Part shown: in pieces, positions 26,144-33,495 of the stretch
Numbering within the stretch: the first letter of the stretch is position 1
Layout: the number at the start of each line of letters is the position of its first letter
Assembly (NCBI GenBank): GCA_949300425.1
Contig: CASGED010000025.1
Coordinates: 1 to 38,470, forward strand
DNA: 38,470 nt
Reading direction: 5' to 3'
Source of the DNA: an uncultured Bacteroides sp.
GTDB lineage: Bacteria > Bacteroidota > Bacteroidia > Bacteroidales > Bacteroidaceae
Notes under the pieces: generated by a model
What the model was told of the DNA's origin: nothing
The model's database searches: none
What the model saw: only the letters and a program-made list of their open reading frames with translations
Translations under genes and position numbers: made by a program

Positions 26144-26175
26144 TTTGTTTCCCTCGTTGAAAGCATGTACTTTTG
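26144..26175 (+). promoter_or_regulatory. Full Bacteroidetes promoter for the SF1 helicase
   Basis: TTTG at 26144-26147 (-33 box) and TACTTTTG at 26168-26175 (-7 box) are separated by 20 bases, the normal spacing. Transcription would start near 26182, which excludes the upstream in-frame start at 26173 and favours ATG 26233. Confidence 0.75.
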
Positions 26176-26232
26176 TGCTTGAAAAACGAGATATGTATCT
26201 CTGTTTTCAGCTCAAATATAAGAAATGTAGTT

Positions 26233-28122
26233 ATGCCTGCCAATCCCGCTTTGCACTTACAGCGTCAGCAACTGTTGTTGCGGATGGAGTACGAATATGA
26301 AAAGGAAGAGTTTCGCCGTCAGACCGAGACGATGGGCGTGGCGCGTAAAGTAAAGCGCGGCCTGTGTTGGTTCCCTGTGACGGTGGGACGTAGTTATTAC
26401 AATTCGTTGAACCAATTGGTGTTGGAAGTGACCCGCACGGAAGATACGGATATTGAACACGCTTTTGAATACGGTCGTCCGGTCTGTTTCTTTCGGCAGT
26501 CGGCGGATGGCAGTCTGCATTACTACAACTTTCAGGCAGTGGTAAGCTATGCGGACGAATCGCGCATGGTTGTCGTCATGCCGGGTGCGGGAGCCGTTCT
26601 TGAGCTGCAGGCCGCCGAGTGTTTGGGCGTGCAACTCTATTTTGACGAAACCAGCTATCGCACGATGTTCGAGGCGTTGGACGATGTGCTTCGGGCGAAA
26701 GGCAATCGGTTGGCCGGGCTGCGTGATACGTTGTTGGGAACGCTGAAGCCCGGCTCTCGCCAACTCTATCCGGTTCGCTTTCCCTGGTTGAATCCGGCGC
26801 AGGAGTCTGCCGTCAATCGTGTCCTTTGTGCGCGCGAAGTGGCTATTGTACACGGTCCACCGGGTACGGGGAAAACAACGACGCTTGTGGAGGCCATATA
26901 TGAGACTTTACACCGTGAACCTCAAGTCTTGGTTTGCGCGCAAAGCAATACGGCTGTTGACTGGATTTCGGAGAAGTTGGTGGACCGGGGATTGAGCGTG
27001 CTGCGCATCGGGAATCCCACCCGCGTGAACGATAAGATGTTATCCTTCACCTACGAGCGCCGGTTTGAGGATCATCCGCTTTATTCCGAACTGTGGGGCA
27101 TCCGTAAGGAACTGCGGAATCTTAGAGGGCAGGGGCGTAGAGGAAGTTTTAGCGAGCGTGAAGCGTTGCGAAGCCGCATGAGCCGTCTGCGTGACCGTGC
27201 TACGGCATTGGAGGTGCAAATCAATGCGGACTTGTTGGATGGCGCGCATGTCATCGCTTCCACTTTGGTCAGCAGCAATCATCGTTTGCTGAGCGGACAC
27301 CGTTTCGGAACATTGTTCATCGATGAGGCTGCACAGGCTTTGGAAGCGGCGTGCTGGATAGCCATCCGTAAGGCCGACCGGGTGGTCTTGGCCGGCGACC
27401 ATCAGCAACTGCCTCCTACCGTCAAGTGTTACGAAGCGCTAAAAGGCGGGTTAGGATGCACGCTGATGGAGACTGTCGTCAGGAATAAGCCTGAGGTAGT
27501 ATCGCTGCTCACGCTGCAATACCGTATGAACGAGGAAATTATGCGCTTTTCGTCCGATTGGTTCTACAACGGGCAATTGCAGGCTGCGCCCGAGGTCCGC
27601 CATCGGGGTATCCTCGACTGGGATTCGCCTATTTCGTGGATTGATACATCAGGGAGAGAGTTCAAGGAAGAGTTCGTGGGCGAGAACTTTGGACGAATCA
27701 ATCGGCAGGAGGCCGATTTGTTGCTGGAGGAATTACAGAAGTACATTGCCCGTATTGGAGGTAGGCGCATCCTGGAGGAGCGCATCGATTTCGGTATTAT
27801 CTCTCCTTATAAAGCGCAAGTGCAATATTTGCGTGGCCGGATAAAAGCATCGGATGCTTTTCGTCCTTATCGCTCGTTGCTGACGGTAAATACCGTGGAT
27901 GGTTTTCAGGGGCAGGAACGTGACGTTGTCTTTATAAGTTTGGTGCGTGCCAACGAAGAGGGTCAAATTGGCTTTTTGGGCGATTTGCGGCGTATGAACG
28001 TAGCCATGACCCGTGCCCGGATGAAACTTGTTATTTTGGGTGAGGCGGCAACTTTGACCCGTCATGCTTTCTATCGGAAACTGTTGGCCGACATACATGG
28101 CCGCTGTGAAGATAACGAATAA
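26233..28122 (+). CDS. Superfamily 1 DNA/RNA helicase (IGHMBP2/Upf1-like)
   Basis: The 629-residue cytoplasmic protein has an N-terminal beta-barrel domain and two RecA-like domains. Motifs from the start at 26233: Walker A GPPGTGKT at 208-215, motif Ia with CAQSNTAVDWI, Walker B DEAAQALE from Asp364, motif III LAGDHQQLPPTV, motif V NTVDGFQGQERDVVF and motif VI NVAMTRARMKLV. It belongs to the SF1B helicases that translocate 5' to 3' and includes eukaryotic SMUBP-2. The bacterial role is not established. The start was chosen from the promoter position. It ends against a shared terminator with gdhA. Confidence 0.92.
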   Translation: MPANPALHLQRQQLLLRMEYEYEKEEFRRQTETMGVARKVKRGLCWFPVTVGRSYYNSLNQLVLEVTRTEDTDIEHAFEYGRPVCFFRQSADGSLHYYNFQAVVSYADESRMVVVMPGAGAVLELQAAECLGVQLYFDETSYRTMFEALDDVLRAKGNRLAGLRDTLLGTLKPGSRQLYPVRFPWLNPAQESAVNRVLCAREVAIVHGPPGTGKTTTLVEAIYETLHREPQVLVCAQSNTAVDWISEKLVDRGLSVLRIGNPTRVNDKMLSFTYERRFEDHPLYSELWGIRKELRNLRGQGRRGSFSEREALRSRMSRLRDRATALEVQINADLLDGAHVIASTLVSSNHRLLSGHRFGTLFIDEAAQALEAACWIAIRKADRVVLAGDHQQLPPTVKCYEALKGGLGCTLMETVVRNKPEVVSLLTLQYRMNEEIMRFSSDWFYNGQLQAAPEVRHRGILDWDSPISWIDTSGREFKEEFVGENFGRINRQEADLLLEELQKYIARIGGRRILEERIDFGIISPYKAQVQYLRGRIKASDAFRPYRSLLTVNTVDGFQGQERDVVFISLVRANEEGQIGFLGDLRRMNVAMTRARMKLVILGEAATLTRHAFYRKLLADIHGRCEDNE

Positions 28123-28125
28123 AAT

Positions 28126-28161
28126 AAAAAGCGGAAGCTTTCGTAAGCATTCCGCTTTTTA
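28126..28161. terminator. Bidirectional terminator between helicase and gdhA
   Basis: A GC-containing stem (AAAAAGCGGAA paired with TTCCGCTTTTT, inner GCTT/AAGC around TCGT, one bulged base) has a U tract in both directions and lies between the convergent stop codons of the two genes. Confidence 0.85.
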
Positions 28162-28202
28162 TTGACTATATCATGTATGTTGTGGCTATGGCTTATAGTC
28201 TA

Positions 28203-29540
28203 TCATACAATGCCTTGCGCCATCATGGCCTTGGCAACCTTCATGAAACCGGCAATGTTGGCACCCTTCACGTAGTTGACGTAACCGTCCGGCTCCGTGC
28301 CATACTTCACGCAGTTCTCGTGGATGTTCTCCATGATGTAGTGCAACTTCTGGTCAACCTCTTCAGCGCTCCATGAGAGGCGTTCGGAGTTTTGTGTCAT
28401 TTCAAGGCCCGATACGGATACGCCACCAGCGTTGGCTGCCTTGCCCGGAGCATACAGAATCTTAGCCTCCTGGAAGATGCGGATAGCTTCGGGAGTAGAA
28501 GGCATGTTGGCACCTTCGGACACGGCAATGACACCGTTGGCTACCAGTTTGCGGGCATCGTCACCGTTGATTTCGTTTTGCGTTGCGGAAGGCAGGGCGA
28601 TGTCGGCTTTCTCACCCCAAGGACGGGCACCTTCTACGTACTTCACGCCCGGATATTGCTCGGCATATTCGCGAATACGGCCACGGTAGAGATTCTTCAG
28701 CTCCATGATGTAATCCAGCTTCTCGCGGTCGATGCCGTCGGGGTCATAAATGTAACCGTCAGAGTCGGACATGGTGAGCACTTTACCGCCTAATTGAAGC
28801 ACCTTTTCGGCCGTATATTGAGCCACATTACCTGCACCGGAGATAAGAACGGTCTTGCCTTTGAGATCCATGCCCTTTGTCTTCAGCATTTCCATCAGGA
28901 AGTAAACGTTACCGTAACCGGTGGCTTCCGGACGAATCAAAGAACCGCCGAATTCCTGGCCCTTTCCGGTCAATACGCCGGAGAATTCACGGGTCAGCTT
29001 CTTGTACATGCCGAACATGTAGCCTACTTCGCGTCCGCCTACGCCGATATCACCTGCGGGGACGTCAATGTCCGGACCAATGTGACGGCCCAACTCCAGC
29101 ATGAAGGCTTGGCAGAAACGCATGACTTCAGCGTTACTCTTGCCGCGTGGAGAGAAGTCCGAACCACCTTTGCCGCCGCCCATGGGGAGTGTAGTCAGCG
29201 AGTTCTTGAAAGTCTGCTCAAAAGCCAAGAACTTCAAGATGCCCAAGTTGACCGATGCGTGGAAACGGATACCGCCTTTGTAAGGGCCAATGGCGTTGTT
29301 ATGCTGTACGCGGTAACCCATGTTGGTCTGTACGTTGCCTTTGTCATCTACCCATGTTACACGGAACTGATACACACGGTCGGGGATGCACAGGCGTTCA
29401 ATCAAGTTTACCTTGTCGAATTCGGGGTGCTTGTTATACTCCTCCTCGATGGTAGAGAGTACTTCTTCTACTGCCTGATGATACTCCGGCTCGTTAGGAA
29501 ACCGTCTCTTCAAATCTTCTAATACCTTAGCTGCATTCAT
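28203..29540 (-). CDS. gdhA: NADP-type glutamate dehydrogenase
   Basis: The 445-residue cytoplasmic enzyme interconverts 2-oxoglutarate plus ammonium and glutamate, a main route of ammonium assimilation in Bacteroides. It matches the hexameric approximately 450-residue class: PYKGGIRFH, then FKNSLTTLPMGGGKGGSDF, with Lys112 (substrate binding) and catalytic Lys124, and the dinucleotide motif SGAGNVAQYTAEK. Cofactor preference (NADPH) is inferred from the family length class and not from a diagnostic residue. It has a complete promoter at 29582-29612 and a bidirectional terminator downstream. Confidence 0.94.
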   Translation of the reverse strand: MNAAKVLEDLKRRFPNEPEYHQAVEEVLSTIEEEYNKHPEFDKVNLIERLCIPDRVYQFRVTWVDDKGNVQTNMGYRVQHNNAIGPYKGGIRFHASVNLGILKFLAFEQTFKNSLTTLPMGGGKGGSDFSPRGKSNAEVMRFCQAFMLELGRHIGPDIDVPAGDIGVGGREVGYMFGMYKKLTREFSGVLTGKGQEFGGSLIRPEATGYGNVYFLMEMLKTKGMDLKGKTVLISGAGNVAQYTAEKVLQLGGKVLTMSDSDGYIYDPDGIDREKLDYIMELKNLYRGRIREYAEQYPGVKYVEGARPWGEKADIALPSATQNEINGDDARKLVANGVIAVSEGANMPSTPEAIRIFQEAKILYAPGKAANAGGVSVSGLEMTQNSERLSWSAEEVDQKLHYIMENIHENCVKYGTEPDGYVNYVKGANIAGFMKVAKAMMAQGIV

Positions 29541-29581
29541 AATCTTTGTTTTTTTAGTTAGTTGTTATTTACTTGCGGTTG

Positions 29582-29612
29582 CAAAAGTATATATAAAAAT
29601 GATATAAACAAA
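29582..29612 (-). promoter_or_regulatory. Full promoter for gdhA
   Basis: On the minus strand TTTG (29609-29612) and TACTTTTG (29582-29589) are separated by 19 bases, matching the -33/-7 consensus of Bacteroidetes. The leader to the ATG at 29540 is about 35 bases. Confidence 0.75.
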
Positions 29613-29624
29613 CATTTTTGAAAG

Positions 29625-29669
29625 AAAAAGCGAGATAAAACGTCATTTTGTTGTTTTATCTCGCTTTTT
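29625..29669 (-). terminator. Strong hairpin terminator after the malic enzyme mini-operon
   Basis: Perfect 17-bp arms (29625-29641 and 29653-29669, AAAAAGCGAGATAAAAC type) enclose an 11-nt loop and end in a T run on the minus strand. It lies 18 bases after the small ORF stop and just upstream of the gdhA promoter. Confidence 0.85.
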
Positions 29670-29686
29670 ATAGAAAAAAGATACTG

Positions 29687-29863
29687 TTATTTCCGCTTTT
29701 TGAGGGATTGGATGACAGGAATGAACACCAAAGCCGCCGAAAGTAGCAGCATAATGACGGTCATTCCGTCAATCCGCTCGCTATATACCAATATATAATA
29801 GCATAACAACACCCAAAGGAGCGTGATACATACGATTTGTGAATTAGAGAGCGGCTTTCTCAT
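29687..29863 (-). CDS. 58-residue two-helix membrane protein coupled to malic enzyme
   Basis: Read directly from the sequence, the minus strand encodes 58 residues starting MRKPLSNSQIVCITLLWVLL and ending SLKKRK. Two hydrophobic segments (about 9-27 and 34-52) flank a short polar loop (YSERIDG), and the ends are basic, as in a small helical-hairpin inner-membrane protein. Its ATG overlaps the malic enzyme stop (ATGA), and the terminator at 29625 follows its own stop at 29687, so it is the last gene of that transcript. I do not recognise a family and no function can be assigned. It could modulate an enzyme or transporter, but that is a guess. Confidence 0.7.
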   Translation of the reverse strand: MRKPLSNSQIVCITLLWVLLCYYILVYSERIDGMTVIMLLLSAALVFIPVIQSLKKRK

Positions 29864-32148
29864 TGTTCCGCTTTCTTTTTGTCAACTATCGCATCGATAA
29901 CGGCTACGGCGGTGATGTTCACGATGTCGCGCACGCTGCTCTCGAAGTCGGTGAAGTGGATAGGCTTGTTCAAGCCCATCTGTATCGGGCCAATCAGCTC
30001 GGCGTCGGTATTCATGGCTTGCAGCAGTTTGTAACCGGAGTTGGCTGAACTCAAGTTGGGGAACACCAAGGTGTTGACATCCTTGCCAAGGAGGCGGGTG
30101 AAAGGATACTTCTTGTCGCGCATCTCGCGGTTCATGGCAAAGTTCACCTGCATCTCGCCATCGATGGCCAAGTCAGGATACTTCTCCTGCATGTAGCCGA
30201 CAGCCTCGTGCACCTTGACGGGACTTCCTTCCGTGTCGGCGCCGAAGTTGCTGTAGCTCAGCATGGCCATGACCGGCGTGTGGTTGAAGAAACGCACCGT
30301 GTGAGCCGCCAGTTTGGCGATGTCTATCAGCGTATCGGTATCGGGGTGACGGTTGATAAGTGTGTCGGCCAGGAAGAATGTTCCTTTCTTGGAGTTCAGG
30401 ATGTGCATGGTACCGAAATGTTTGTATTCGGGACGGATGCCGATTACTTCCTTGGCCACCTTGATGGTGTTGCTGTACTTAGTGTAGAGGCCGGTGATGA
30501 AAGCGTCCGCTTCGCCCGTCTCCACCATCATCATGCCGAAGTAGTTGCGCTCAAACATCTTGTCGTTGGCTTCTTCGTAAGTAGCGCCTTCGCGGGCACG
30601 CTTCTCTGCCAGGATGCGGGCATAGCGTTCGCGGCGGGGAGCTTCGTCGGGGTGGCGCAGGTTGACAATCTCAATGCCTTCCAGGCTTAGGTCGAGTTCC
30701 TTGGCCAGTTTAGTGATGGCTTCGTCATTGCCTAAGAGAATAGGCTGGCAGATACCTTCGGCCTTGGCCTGCACGGCGGCTTTCAGCATGTTGGGGTGAA
30801 TGCCTTCGGCAAAGACCACGCGTTGTGGATTGCTGCGTGCGATGTCATACAACTGACGGGTGAGCTTGCTTTCGTAGCCCATGCGTTCGCGCAGTTGCAG
30901 TTTGTAAGCCTCCCAATCTTCAATGTGTTTACGGGCTACGCCACTCTCCATTGCCGCACGAGCTACGGCGCAAGAGACTTCGGTCAACAGGCGCGGGTCA
31001 ACGGGCTTGGGGATAAAGTAATCGGGGTCAAAGGTGAAGTTGCGCACGTGGTAGGCGTTGTTCACCACATCGGGCACGGGCTGTTTGGCCAAAGCGGCAA
31101 TGGCGCGCACGGCGGCAATCTTCATCTCCTCGTTGATGGCGCTGGCATGGGTGTCGAGCGCGCCGCGGAAGATGTAGGGGAAGCCGATGACGTTATTAAT
31201 TTGGTTGGGATAATCCGAGCGTCCGGTGGACATCAATACGTCAGGACGGGCGGCCATGGCGTCCTCGTAAGAGATTTCGGGCGTGGGGTTGGCCAAGGCA
31301 AACACAATGGGGTGGGAAGCCATGCTGCGCACCATGTCTTGCGTCAGCACGTTGCCGCGCGAAAGTCCGAGGAACACGTCCGCTCCTTTGATAGCTTCGG
31401 CCAATGTATGCACGTCGCGGCGGTCGGTAGCAAAGAAGCGTTTCTGCTCGGTCAAGTTCTCGCGGTCGCTCGTGATAACTCCCTTGCTGTCCAGCATGAG
31501 GATATTTTCCTTGCGTGCGCCGAGGGTTACGTACAACTTCGTACATGAGATGGCCGATGCACCCGCACCGTTTACTACGATTTTCACTTCGTCAATCTTC
31601 TTGCCGGCCACTTCCAGTGCGTTCAGCAAACCTGCGCTGGAGATGATGGCCGTGCCGTGCTGGTCGTCGTGCATCACGGGGATGTCCAACTCTTCTTTTA
31701 AGCGGCGCTCTATCTCAAAACATTCGGGAGCCTTGATATCTTCCAAGTTGATGCCACCGAAGGTTGGTGCAATAGCCTTAACTGCCTGAATGAACTTCTC
31801 GGGATCTTTCTCGTTCACTTCGATGTCGAACACGTCGATGCCAGCGTATATCTTGAACAGCAGCCCCTTGCCTTCCATCACCGGTTTGCCGGAAAGGGCG
31901 CCTATGTCGCCCAAGCCCAATACGGCCGTACCGTTGGAGATAACAGCTACCAGATTTCCTTTTGCCGTGTACTTGTATGCGTCTTGGGGATTCTTTTCAA
32001 TCTCAAGGCAAGGCTCGGCCACACCGGGCGAATAAGCCAATGAGAGGTCGGTCTGTGTTGTGTAGGGTTTGGTGGGAACCACCTCAATTTTTCCCGGCTT
32101 GCCCATCGAGTGATAGAGCAAGGCGGCTTCTTTTGTAATCTTTACCAT
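29860..32148 (-). CDS. maeB: NADP-dependent malic enzyme with C-terminal phosphotransacetylase-like domain
   Basis: The 762-residue protein oxidatively decarboxylates malate to pyruvate with reduction of NADP. The malic domain (about 1-420) has Tyr39 in LAYSPGVAEPC, Lys94 in MEGKGLLFKIYAGIDVFDIE, metal ligands Glu136, Asp137 and Asp161/162 (HDDQHGTA), and the nucleotide loop GAGASA at 194-199. The C-terminal part (about 430-762) is a phosphotransacetylase-like domain, which in E. coli MaeB is regulatory and binds acetyl-CoA. Length matches this fusion class. It is translationally coupled to a 58-residue membrane protein downstream. Confidence 0.94.
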   Translation of the reverse strand: MVKITKEAALLYHSMGKPGKIEVVPTKPYTTQTDLSLAYSPGVAEPCLEIEKNPQDAYKYTAKGNLVAVISNGTAVLGLGDIGALSGKPVMEGKGLLFKIYAGIDVFDIEVNEKDPEKFIQAVKAIAPTFGGINLEDIKAPECFEIERRLKEELDIPVMHDDQHGTAIISSAGLLNALEVAGKKIDEVKIVVNGAGASAISCTKLYVTLGARKENILMLDSKGVITSDRENLTEQKRFFATDRRDVHTLAEAIKGADVFLGLSRGNVLTQDMVRSMASHPIVFALANPTPEISYEDAMAARPDVLMSTGRSDYPNQINNVIGFPYIFRGALDTHASAINEEMKIAAVRAIAALAKQPVPDVVNNAYHVRNFTFDPDYFIPKPVDPRLLTEVSCAVARAAMESGVARKHIEDWEAYKLQLRERMGYESKLTRQLYDIARSNPQRVVFAEGIHPNMLKAAVQAKAEGICQPILLGNDEAITKLAKELDLSLEGIEIVNLRHPDEAPRRERYARILAEKRAREGATYEEANDKMFERNYFGMMMVETGEADAFITGLYTKYSNTIKVAKEVIGIRPEYKHFGTMHILNSKKGTFFLADTLINRHPDTDTLIDIAKLAAHTVRFFNHTPVMAMLSYSNFGADTEGSPVKVHEAVGYMQEKYPDLAIDGEMQVNFAMNREMRDKKYPFTRLLGKDVNTLVFPNLSSANSGYKLLQAMNTDAELIGPIQMGLNKPIHFTDFESSVRDIVNITAVAVIDAIVDKKKAEQ

Positions 32149-32181
32149 ATTAGTATATTGTCTTTAGTTATCATTTGAGCG

Positions 32182-32189
32182 CAAATGTA
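32182..32189 (-). promoter_or_regulatory. -7 box for maeB
   Basis: The minus strand reads TACATTTG (TAnnTTTG), 34 bases before the maeB start. No -33 element at the usual distance. Confidence 0.6.
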
Positions 32190-32272
32190 GGGATAATAGT
32201 TGAAATCTGTAAGGCGTCTGTTGTTTTTTCTTTGAGTTTACAGACTTTTTGCGCTTTTTAGTTATAGGCAAC

Positions 32273-32698
32273 CTATTCTCTTTTCAGCAGAAACTCATCA
32301 ATTGCTTTCTTGTAGGTGGCCTTGTCCGCTGCGCCGCTAAAGAGCTGGGGCATTTCATTCATCGGGATGAGGACGAAGAGCGGGATGCTGGTGGCGTTAA
32401 ACAAAGCGGCCAGTTCTTTCTCCTTGTCCACATTTACTTTATAAATATAAATTTTTCCTGCATATTCCTTGGCCAGTTCCTTCATGACGGGGGCTACCCG
32501 TCGGCAAGGACCGCACCAGTCGGCATAGAGGTCGATGATGGCGGGACGGTCGCCTTTGTATTTCCACTCCTTTGCTTGACTGTCCGTATAGTCGAACACT
32601 TTGTCGAGGAACATCGTCTTGTCCATGACGATGACTTCTTGCGCGTGAATGCCAATCCCTATGGCGGCAAATGATAGAATTAATAAAATCTGTTTCAT
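32273..32698 (-). CDS. Periplasmic thioredoxin-family protein
   Basis: The 141-residue protein has a signal peptide (MKQILLILSFAAIGIGIHAQ) and one thioredoxin domain with the canonical active site WCGPC (Cys62, Cys65). The cis-proline region reads ATSIPLFVLIP, and the C-terminal helix carries a normal thioredoxin fold ending. It would reduce or isomerise disulfides in the periplasm; the redox partner is not apparent. It lies 124 bases upstream of maeB on the same strand, but maeB has its own -7 box, so they are probably separate units. Confidence 0.9.
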   Translation of the reverse strand: MKQILLILSFAAIGIGIHAQEVIVMDKTMFLDKVFDYTDSQAKEWKYKGDRPAIIDLYADWCGPCRRVAPVMKELAKEYAGKIYIYKVNVDKEKELAALFNATSIPLFVLIPMNEMPQLFSGAADKATYKKAIDEFLLKRE

Positions 32699-32978
32699 GC
32701 GGAAATTGTTTTAAGAGTTTGCTTACTAAGTTCTGTATATCGTTCTATTATTGTATAATGAGACATAGCAGGTTCTTTCCAACTATTCTACTAAGTAAGT
32801 GTACAGAATTAACTTATACTATGGCACACAGATAACACAGATTTTACAGATGACCACAGATGTTATTAAAAAAATAATCTGTGCAAATCAGTCTCATCTG
32901 TGTCATCTGTGTGCTATAAGATAATTTTGATTAGTTACTTATTGCAAATATATAGCTTTTATCCGATTTATATTCTAA
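32699..32978. other. Intergenic region with inverted ACACAGAT repeat
   Basis: No gene seen. Position 32823-32865 holds ACACAGAT-type units (GCACACAGATAACACAGAT) and 32872-32916 the imperfect inverted copy, so the pair can form a hairpin of roughly 40 bp. Similar ACAGAT-rich intergenic repeats recur in Bacteroides genomes. Confidence 0.65.
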
Positions 32979-32999
32979 ATGATACACTTTTCTGTTTTA

Positions 33000-33065
33000 G
33001 GCGTACCCGCTGACGTCATTGCGCAAGCCACCGGACTAAGTGTTACGGAAATAGAACAGCTTTAA
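33000..33065 (+). pseudogene. C-terminal remnant of an Rpn/PD-(D/E)XK nuclease family transposase
   Basis: The frame reads GVPADVIAQATGLSVTEIEQ followed by Leu and a stop. This tail (IA-x-ATGLS-x-x-EIE-x-L) is the characteristic C-terminus of Rpn family recombination-promoting nuclease/putative transposases common in Bacteroidetes. The frame continues upstream only to ATG 32979 with unrelated residues, so only about 22 codons of the approximately 300-codon gene remain. It marks decayed accessory DNA at the edge of the AT-rich island. Confidence 0.6.
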
Positions 33066-33092
33066 AGGCTCGTTCTAAAAAGCTGTCCATAT

Positions 33093-33377
33093 TCAGCACG
33101 CCTTCACCCAGTACCCATTCCCATACCGTGTATGCACCCTGCGCCCCACCTGCGCCAGCAGGCGGCTGAACGTCGTACACGTGCAGTCACGCAACGCCGC
33201 GGGGTTCTTCCGCCTCAACGTGGCGTAGATGTCCGCCGCGGACATCAGGCGTGCGCCTTCCTCGCCCGCCTCGGCAAAGCGGAAACAAGTGCTTATCAGT
33301 TCTTCGGCAGGGGTGACACGGTAGAAAGGCGTTGTGTCGTTGTTTGTCTTTTCTAAAACGCCAACCGTCCCAAATAG
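33093..33377 (-). pseudogene. C-terminal remnant of a VirE/VapE-like (DUF3874) protein
   Basis: The minus strand, read without a start codon, gives a coherent domain tail: FYRVTPAEELISTCFRFAEA, then LMSAADIYATLRRKNPAALR, then TFSRLLAQVG and HTRYGNGYWVKAC before a stop at 33093. This resembles the winged-helix C-terminal domain (DUF3874) of VirE/VapE-type P-loop proteins found on Bacteroides mobile elements. An in-frame stop cuts it off near 33377, so about 95 codons survive out of a normal 600 or more. The segment is GC-richer than its right-hand neighbours. The family assignment is from memory of motifs. Confidence 0.55.
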
Positions 33378-33495
33378 TTAACGGGAAGGTTGCTGACTTT
33401 CCAATCAAGACATTAAAATTATTGTGTGAGACAAAAGTAGGCAAATTGCAAAATTCCTACTTAACAATGAGGAGGAATTAGCAATATAGATTATC

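Noticed and set aside
33187-33444. Minus-strand open frame of 85 codons with an ATG
   Set aside because: It is a different frame from the coherent VirE-like tail in the same place; the residues do not resemble a protein family.
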